Shown piece by piece: positions 6,386 to 10,844 of a DNA stretch of 10,844 nucleotides. Source of the stretch: Planctomycetaceae bacterium (lineage in GTDB: Bacteria > Planctomycetota > Planctomycetia > Pirellulales > Pirellulaceae). The DNA lies in the NCBI GenBank assembly GCA_007124535.1, contig SLEY01000404.1, positions 1-10,844 of the forward strand, in the 5' to 3' direction. The translations under genes and the position numbers were made by a program. Numbering within the stretch: position 1 is the first letter of the stretch; each line of letters starts with the position of its first letter. The notes under the pieces are model-generated. The model was not told the origin of the DNA. It saw nothing but the letters and a program-made list of their open reading frames with translations, and did not search any database.

Positions 6386-7567
6386 ATGAACGCGTTGCGG
6401 GTGGTCCTGGTCACGCCACGTTTCTGGCCTCTGGTCGGCGACACGGAAGATGCCATGGGGGACCTGGCCTGCGGGCTGCCTCGGCTGGGGGCCGAGACAA
6501 CGGTGGTCAGCGCGCGATGGCAGACGGATTGGCCCGCCTTCAGTCATTTCGGCAAGACGCAGGTCCATCGCCTGCATCGGTGCGGCGGCGGTCGCGGAAG
6601 CCGAGCCTATTACCTGCTGTCCCTGGCCCGCTGGTTGCGCCGGCGGCGCGACCAGTTCGATTTGGCGGTGGTCGCCGGCATGCGATTCGAGGCCTATACG
6701 ACGCTTTGGTGCCTCCGCAGAACCCGGATCCCCGTCGTGCTGCGCCCCGAAGTCGAGGACGTGGCTTGGCACCAGAAATCGCTGGCCGCCGCCTCGTGCC
6801 GCAGACGCTGCCGATCCGCCGCAGCCTTGATCGCTCGTGATCCCGCCATTGCACAGGCCTTGCGGAACGCGGGCTGGCCGGCCCCGCAGATCCATCCCAT
6901 CCCGGACGGTATCCCGCCGGGCAGACTCCGGAAGGGAACCGGTTGCTGCGAAGCGCGACGCGACTTGGCCAACGCCAATGGCGACCTGACGATGGGAGTC
7001 GGAGCCCCCCTGGTCGTCTACTGTGGCCCCCTGCAGCGGCGTGCCGGTTTGATCCCGCTGGTGCGCGCCTGGCCCGGGGTGCTGCGACAATGGCCCGCGG
7101 CCAAACTGTGGTTGATCGGCGAGGGCCCCGATCGCGAACCCCTGTTCCAACTGATTCGCGATCTGGAGATCGCCGATTGCGTGCTGCTGCCCGGCAGCTT
7201 CGAGAACCTGGATCAGATCTTCTTGGCAGCGGACCTGCTGGTCGATCCGCGCGCTGCGGGCAGCCTGCCTCGCGTGTTCTTGCAGGCTGCCGCGGCCGGA
7301 TTGCCGATCGTCGCCCAGCTGAATGCCCCCTGGCAGGCCCACCCCGTGCTCGCCTCCCTGATCCAGGCGGTCCCTGAAGATGCGGACGGCCAAATCTGGG
7401 GTCGAATGATCAGGGAAGCTTTGTGCCAAGTGCCGGACCGACGGCAGCAGGCCGCCCAACGGCGACGTCTGCTCAGCTGCCATTCCCTGAATCGAATGCT
7501 TCGCGCCCACCTGGAGCTGTTCGAGACACTGACGTGCACCCCCGATGGTTGCTTAAGACATCCATAA
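6386..7567 (+). CDS. GT4-like glycosyltransferase with degenerate EX7E motif
   Basis: This is a 393-residue GT-B protein with ATG 6386 and AGGA (6376-6379) 6 nt upstream, 8 nt after hpt. The N-terminal Rossmann half is LRVVLVTPRFWPLVGDTEDAMGDLACGLPRLGAETTVVSA in consecutive short blocks, where the family usually shows a GG-x-E loop and here shows GDTE. HPIPDGI marks the linker. The C-terminal half has VVYCGPLQRRAG, a LWLIGEGPDREPLFQLI block and CVLLPGSF, as in GT4 enzymes that transfer sugars from nucleotide donors. The EX7E donor-site motif should read E-G-x-P-R-V-x-L-E. Here it is G292-SLPRVFL-Q300, so both glutamates are missing. Conserved AAAAGLPIVA follows. The protein has no membrane helix or signal. 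It may be an enzyme with an atypical donor site or a non-catalytic partner. It is probably the last gene of the operon from 2628. Confidence 0.87.
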   Translation: MNALRVVLVTPRFWPLVGDTEDAMGDLACGLPRLGAETTVVSARWQTDWPAFSHFGKTQVHRLHRCGGGRGSRAYYLLSLARWLRRRRDQFDLAVVAGMRFEAYTTLWCLRRTRIPVVLRPEVEDVAWHQKSLAAASCRRRCRSAAALIARDPAIAQALRNAGWPAPQIHPIPDGIPPGRLRKGTGCCEARRDLANANGDLTMGVGAPLVVYCGPLQRRAGLIPLVRAWPGVLRQWPAAKLWLIGEGPDREPLFQLIRDLEIADCVLLPGSFENLDQIFLAADLLVDPRAAGSLPRVFLQAAAAGLPIVAQLNAPWQAHPVLASLIQAVPEDADGQIWGRMIREALCQVPDRRQQAAQRRRLLSCHSLNRMLRAHLELFETLTCTPDGCLRHP

Positions 7568-7581
7568 AGTTGCCGCACGCT

Positions 7582-7610
7582 TCGACAACGCTTGCCTACG
7601 CTTCTATGAT
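7582..7610 (+). promoter_or_regulatory. Sigma-70-type promoter of msrB
   Basis: TCGACA (7582-7587, five of six to TTGACA) and TATGAT (7605-7610, five of six to TATAAT) are separated by exactly 17 nt. Transcription would begin near 7617, leaving a leader of about 113 nt before the msrB start. It is the best sigma-70 match I found in the window, and it makes msrB separable from the glycosyltransferase operon upstream. Confidence 0.55.
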
Positions 7611-7625
7611 ATCGGCGGGAAAGCT

Positions 7626-7672
7626 GGGTCCGTGCGTGGATGGCGAACATCGTTCGCAGCCAAGGCGGACCC
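7626..7672 (+). ncRNA. Nested stem-loops in the msrB leader
   Basis: Within the predicted msrB leader, GGGTCCG (7626-7632) pairs perfectly with CGGACCC (7666-7672), 7 bp. Inside it GCGAAC (7643-7648) pairs perfectly with GTTCGC (7652-7657) around an ATC triloop. TGCG 7633-7636 could alternatively pair with CGCA 7655-7658, so two folds compete. No T-run follows directly, so it is not a simple terminator. It could be a structured 5' UTR or chance pairing in GC-rich DNA. It matches no riboswitch class I recognise. Confidence 0.35.
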
Positions 7673-7729
7673 GCGAGTGTGCATCCAAGAATAACGACCA
7701 ATTTTTCACCTTTCAGAGGGGCTGTCGCC

Positions 7730-8347
7730 GTGATTCGAGATTTGCCTTTTTTGGGGGTACTGCTAGGGTTGGGACTTGCCGGTTGCGGAGAACCAGGGAC
7801 GGTACCGATCGAGAGTCCGCCATCGCTGGTTCCGACGGCCCGTGCCGCGGAAGCCGCAACGAAACCACCCCGCTCGGAGTCAGGAGAAATGTCGGAAACC
7901 AAAGAGACCTCGGAAACCCCGGAACGGGTTGTCCGCAGTGAGGCTGAATGGCGGCGTTTGTTGACGCCGGAACAGTATCGGGTACTGCGTCAGAAGGGCA
8001 CGGAGCGTCCCTTTGTGAACGAATTTCACCGGCACGACGAACCGGGGATTTATTCGTGTGCGGCCTGCGGTCAGGAGCTGTTCGCTTCGGAGACCAAGTT
8101 CCATAGCGGTTGTGGTTGGCCCGCGTTCTACGCGACGAAAGCGGAGGACCGTGTGCGTTTCGTGATGGATCATTCGCATGGGATGATCCGCACGGAAGTC
8201 GTGTGTGCGCGCTGCGATTCGCATTTGGGCCATATTTTTGCGGATGCGCCCCATACGCCGACGGGGCAACGGTACTGCATCAATTCGGTGGCGATGACGT
8301 TCACACCGGCGCCCCCCCGGGAAGAGGCCGAAGAACGAGACGATTGA
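7730..8347 (+). CDS. msrB: Peptide-methionine (R)-S-oxide reductase, lipoprotein form
   Basis: MsrB reduces the R epimer of methionine sulfoxide in proteins. Starting at GTG 7730 (GAGGGG 7716-7721, 8 nt upstream) it is 205 residues. Residues 1-18 are a lipoprotein signal ending in lipobox L16-A-G-C19, then a Pro/Glu/Ser/Thr-rich linker to about residue 65, so the enzyme is tethered outside the cytoplasm. The catalytic domain is complete. It has zinc cysteines C110/C113 (SCAACG) and C159/C162 (CARCDSHLGH), GCGWPAFYA, GHIFADAP, and catalytic C183 in QRYCINS. Electrons would have to come from a periplasmic thiol system not visible here. An in-frame ATG 7889, with AGGAG at 7882-7886, could give a cytoplasmic form, but the 2-nt spacing is too short for an efficient site. 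It has its own promoter and a possible terminator just after the stop. Confidence 0.95.
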   Translation: MIRDLPFLGVLLGLGLAGCGEPGTVPIESPPSLVPTARAAEAATKPPRSESGEMSETKETSETPERVVRSEAEWRRLLTPEQYRVLRQKGTERPFVNEFHRHDEPGIYSCAACGQELFASETKFHSGCGWPAFYATKAEDRVRFVMDHSHGMIRTEVVCARCDSHLGHIFADAPHTPTGQRYCINSVAMTFTPAPPREEAEERDD

Positions 8348-8631
8348 TCCGGATCCGGTGGGCGGATTCCGGAAGGTTCGGCCGTACTACCCCGAACGAG
8401 TGATTCAGGTATGCCGCGATTCACTTTTGTCTGGCGAAGGAAGGCGGGCAAACGGCGGCGAGTTCGTCGATTTTGCGGTTTTTCTCGTGAAATATGCCCG
8501 CACTTTCAATTTTTCCGCTTTTACTCGGCTGGTATCGGGTCGCATTCGGTGGTACGTTGCTCGGTTCGGGAAGTCCCGCAGGCGCGCGTTTGCGGGCGTT
8601 CCGTCCTCCGGTTCGAAAGCATGAGGTTTTT
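8348..8631 (+). other. Intergenic region between msrB and the flavoprotein gene
   Basis: This stretch of 284 bases begins with the hairpin described separately. The middle (about 8465-8530) is T-rich relative to its surroundings and may hold a promoter, but no paired -35/-10 boxes convinced me. A smaller inverted repeat, CCCGCA 8574-8579 with TGCGGG 8591-8596, lies in the presumed leader. TGAGG (8622-8626), 5 nt before GTG 8632, is the ribosome site of the next gene. Short open frames here are Arg-rich or unrecognisable. Confidence 0.5.
8349..8372 (+). terminator. GC-rich hairpin directly after msrB
   Basis: CCGGATCCG (8349-8357) pairs with CGGATTCCGG (8363-8372) over 9 bp with one bulged T and a GTGGG loop, starting 2 nt after the msrB stop. 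The position and strength fit a transcription terminator, but the following bases (AAGGTTCGG) lack a T-run. It may act as an RNA 3' end stabiliser instead. Confidence 0.4.
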
Positions 8632-10113
8632 GTGAATTACAAACTGCCCGCGATTATTCAAGGTGGAATGGGCGCTGGTGTCTCCGGATGGCGATTGGCC
8701 CGCGCCGTTTCTCAGACCGGCCAACTTGGCGTCGTCTCCGGTACCGCGCTGGATGTGATTTTGGCCCGCCGCCTGCAACTGGGAGATCCTGACGGCCATG
8801 TGCTCCGCGCTCTGGAGTTGTTTCCCATCAGCGGTGTAGCCGAGCGGATTCTGGACCGCTACTACGTGCCGGGGGGCAAGTCGAAAGACGAACCGTTCCG
8901 CGTCAAACCGATGTCCTCCCTCGAGTCCAGCCGCATGGTGGATGACCTGTTGGTCGCCGGAAACTTTGTGGAAGTTTTCCTGGCGAAAGAAGGACATCAG
9001 GGACAGGTGGGAATCAATTACCTGGAGAAGATCCAACTTCCGACGCTCGCCTCCCTGTATGGCGCCATGCTGGCCGGCGTCGATTGGGTGCTGATGGGAG
9101 CCGGGATTCCCAAGTCGGTTCCTGGAATCCTCGATCAGTTGGCCGAGGGCCAACCTGTCGAATTGAAGATGAATGTGTTCGGCGCGGAGGCGGAGGACCA
9201 GTTCGTCTCACGATTCGAACCGCAGGTGTTCTCGCAGGGGCAGGTGTCGAAACTGGCCCGACCCAAGTTCGCAGCGATTGTGGCCGCGGCCACCCTCGCG
9301 TCGATGCTGTTGAAGCGATCCAACGGTCGCATCGATGGTTTCATCGTCGAAGGACCTACCGCAGGAGGCCACAATGCCCCGCCCCGTGGCAAAACCCAGC
9401 TGAATGAGGCCGGGGAGCCAATCTACGGGGAGCGAGATCTTGCCAAAGCCGAGGCCTTCCGCAAACTGGGATTGCCGTTCTGGCTCGCCGGGAGCTACGG
9501 AACCCCCGAACGGGTGCTCGAAGCCGTCGATGCCGGCGCCGCAGGGGTTCAAGTCGGGACCGCCTTTGCCTATTGCGAGGAATCCGATCTGGTCGACGAA
9601 ATCAAGAACCGAGTGCTGCAGGCCACCGCAACGGATCAGGTGCGCGTGTTCACGGACCCGGTGGCTTCACCCGCCGGCTTCCCTTTCAAGGTCGTCCAGT
9701 TGGAAAACACGCTCTCCGAAAAGGCGATCTACGACGAACGCCTCCGAGTCTGCGACTTGGGGTACCTCCGCCATGCCTACCGCAAAGAAAATGGTGGCTT
9801 GGGCTGGCGTTGCCCGGCAGAACCGGTGGACGAGTACCTCCGCAAAGGAGGCCGCGAGGAGGATACGTGCGGTCGAAAATGCATCTGCAACGCCTTGCTC
9901 GGCAATATCGGTTTGGAACAGGTCCAGAAGGACGGCAGCCACGAACGATTCCTGGTCACTTCGGGCGATGACGCCTGCGGGCTGTGGCGGTTCCTCAAGC
10001 CGGGGTCGCTCCGCTACTCGGCCGCCGATGTGGTCGATTACCTGTTGAGTCCCCTGACCGCCCGAGAAATCGCGGCCAAGCCCGCCCTGGCCTTCGACGG
10101 ACCACTCGATTAG
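8632..10113 (+). CDS. Nitronate monooxygenase-family flavoprotein, long form with Cys-rich C-terminal part
   Basis: This is a 493-residue FMN-dependent TIM-barrel protein of the 2-nitropropane dioxygenase/nitronate monooxygenase superfamily, which also includes PfaD-type enoyl reductases. GTG 8632 is chosen because GAGG (8623-8626) precedes it and the family's first strand starts at once: LPAIIQGGMGAGVSGWRLA, then GQLGVVSGTALD. NYLEKIQLPT, GVDWVLMGAGIP, VEGPTAGGH247-NAP (the conserved histidine loop), LPFWLAGSYGTPE and GAAGVQVGTAF (FMN-phosphate site) follow in order. It is longer than classical nitronate monooxygenases (about 320-380). The extra C-terminal part from about residue 370 holds C374, C394, C413, C417, C419 and C449, including CGRKCIC. 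That could be a metal or redox site, which is inference. The substrate is unknown, and the 'nitronate' name is from homology. There is no signal peptide. It stands alone after a 284-nt gap, and the next gene converges on it. Confidence 0.87.
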   Translation: MNYKLPAIIQGGMGAGVSGWRLARAVSQTGQLGVVSGTALDVILARRLQLGDPDGHVLRALELFPISGVAERILDRYYVPGGKSKDEPFRVKPMSSLESSRMVDDLLVAGNFVEVFLAKEGHQGQVGINYLEKIQLPTLASLYGAMLAGVDWVLMGAGIPKSVPGILDQLAEGQPVELKMNVFGAEAEDQFVSRFEPQVFSQGQVSKLARPKFAAIVAAATLASMLLKRSNGRIDGFIVEGPTAGGHNAPPRGKTQLNEAGEPIYGERDLAKAEAFRKLGLPFWLAGSYGTPERVLEAVDAGAAGVQVGTAFAYCEESDLVDEIKNRVLQATATDQVRVFTDPVASPAGFPFKVVQLENTLSEKAIYDERLRVCDLGYLRHAYRKENGGLGWRCPAEPVDEYLRKGGREEDTCGRKCICNALLGNIGLEQVQKDGSHERFLVTSGDDACGLWRFLKPGSLRYSAADVVDYLLSPLTAREIAAKPALAFDGPLD

Positions 10114-10137
10114 GGCCCGTCAAACATATTTGGCCGG
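10114..10137. terminator. Short inverted repeat between convergent genes
   Basis: The 24 nt between the two stops hold CAAA (10121-10124) pairing with TTTG (10129-10132) around CATA. CCG (10117-10119) pairs with CGG (10135-10137) outside it across a small internal loop. The position between convergent stops suggests a shared terminator, but the stem is short and interrupted. Confidence 0.25.
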
Positions 10138-10844
10138 TCAGGCAAATGGAAAATGCTCGTCGAGCGGAGTTGCAGAAAGCTCGACCAGAAACTGGGCGAT
10201 CCGTTCGATCAGCACCTGCATCAAACGGCGCCCCTTCTCCGCGGTCGCCGCATGCGGGTTCCCGGAACCCGTGTTGGTGGTCAATAGGCGCCAGTCCCGG
10301 CTGATCGAGACCCACCCCTCATTCACAGCCTGAAAACGAGTGGGGCGAACCGCGCCCTCGTCCGCTGCCAAGTCGCCCTGTTCGGTGCGCGCGACAAGAT
10401 GGGGAAAGTAGGCCAGCGCGAGAGACGTCTCCATCTCCCCGGCATGGTCCTCGCTGCGCTCGAAGATCCTTCCGTATTCGTCGGAAAAAGCTTGGTACCA
10501 GTTGCAAAGGAACAGGTGGGCGGGCGTCTGGCCCGCCAATTCGCGCAGTAAAGGCTTCATCTCATTGCCGCCGTGGCTGTTCAGCAGCACGATCTTCCGG
10601 ATCCCGCTGCCTACCAGCGAATCCACCAAGTCCATGACGACCCGATTCAAGGTCGAGGGATTCAAATTCAGTGCCAGCGGCAAGGCCCGCATGTTGGTTT
10701 GCGTGCCGTAGGGAAGGGCGGGTAACAGCACGACCCGCGCCCCACGCTGGTGTGCTGCCTCGCACAACTTCGCCCCGACAATCTCCGATTCAAAAATATC
10801 GGTTCCATAGGGCAGATGAAGATTGTGGGGTTCGGTCGCCCCCA
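10138..10844 (-). CDS. Creatininase-family metal amidohydrolase (partial, N-terminus off the right edge)
   Basis: This minus-strand gene stops with TGA (plus-strand TCA 10138-10140) and stays open to the window's right edge, giving about 235 residues without its first codons. Its visible N-terminal part reads GATEPHNLHLPYGTD (10842-10798). This carries the E-x-H and the aspartate nine residues after that His, the spacing of the metal ligands Glu34, His36 and Asp45 in creatininase. LLNSHGGNE and DHAGEMETSLA supply the remaining conserved His and Glu motifs. Family members hydrolyse cyclic amides or related C-N bonds (creatinine, formamide intermediates, mycofactocin maturation) using two divalent metals. 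The substrate here cannot be told. A TTG at 10767 is not the true start, because conserved sequence continues upstream. No signal peptide is visible in the part present. Confidence 0.88.
   Translation of the reverse strand, partial: GATEPHNLHLPYGTDIFESEIVGAKLCEAAHQRGARVVLLPALPYGTQTNMRALPLALNLNPSTLNRVVMDLVDSLVGSGIRKIVLLNSHGGNEMKPLLRELAGQTPAHLFLCNWYQAFSDEYGRIFERSEDHAGEMETSLALAYFPHLVARTEQGDLAADEGAVRPTRFQAVNEGWVSISRDWRLLTTNTGSGNPHAATAEKGRRLMQVLIERIAQFLVELSATPLDEHFPFA

Noticed and set aside
6308..7510. 400-codon minus-strand open frame opposite the glycosyltransferase
   Set aside because: The plus strand has a complete GT-B protein with a ribosome site. The antisense product is low-complexity Gly/Gln/Arg-rich with no motifs.
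8358..8635. Small open frames (74 and 88 codons) between msrB and the flavoprotein, one ending in a GTGA overlap with the next start
   Set aside because: Both are rich in Arg or have mixed third-base use. They lack a good ribosome site and show no family resemblance, and one begins inside the hairpin. I cannot support them as genes.
1..10844. CRISPR array, tRNA, insertion sequence or defence-gene cassette
   Set aside because: No repeated spacers, tRNA-like cloverleaf, terminal inverted repeats with a transposase, or nuclease/helicase cassette were found on either strand.

Overview
The window is GC-rich bacterial chromosome with eleven genes, two of them cut by the window edges. It most likely comes from a planctomycete (Planctomycetota). 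This is inferred from the mix of families: a secreted DUF1080 protein, a DUF4058 protein opening with MPIHDWTRVDAG, a large secreted protein of a type I associate with planctomycetes, and lipid A synthesis (LpxK), which indicates an outer membrane. Several starts are GTG or TTG with GGAG-type ribosome sites. No tRNA, rRNA, CRISPR array, insertion sequence, integrase or phage gene was seen, so this looks like core chromosome.

Layout. Bases 1-215 (+) are the C-terminus of LpxK, converging on a DUF4058 gene (283-1023, -). A divergent intergenic region of about 290 bases follows. The plus-strand run is then a secreted DUF1080 protein (1316-1981), the tRNA adenosine deaminase TadA (2013-2525), a 726-residue exported protein of unknown function (2628-4808), an extended-SDR protein of the RmlD/MAT2B type (4789-5829), hypoxanthine phosphoribosyltransferase (5826-6377) and a GT4-like glycosyltransferase (6386-7567). 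The last four are tightly packed, with a 20-nt overlap, a 4-nt GTGA overlap and an 8-nt gap, so they are probably one operon. After a promoter and a foldable leader comes a lipoprotein MsrB (7730-8347), then a long nitronate-monooxygenase-like flavoprotein (8632-10113). A creatininase-family amidohydrolase (10138-10844, -) converges on it and leaves the window at its N-terminal end.

How the genes relate. TadA and Hpt are housekeeping enzymes for wobble-inosine formation and purine salvage. LpxK, the SDR and the glycosyltransferase point to cell-envelope and glycan work, and the DUF1080 protein, the 726-residue protein and MsrB are exported. The most unusual part is the four-gene operon. Its SDR has lost two of the three RmlD catalytic residues (Thr to Val, Lys to Met; Tyr kept), and its glycosyltransferase has lost both glutamates of the EX7E motif. 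Two degenerate sugar enzymes flank an intact Hpt, behind a large uncharacterised exported protein. I found no defence system or mobile element; this operon is the best candidate for undescribed biology here.
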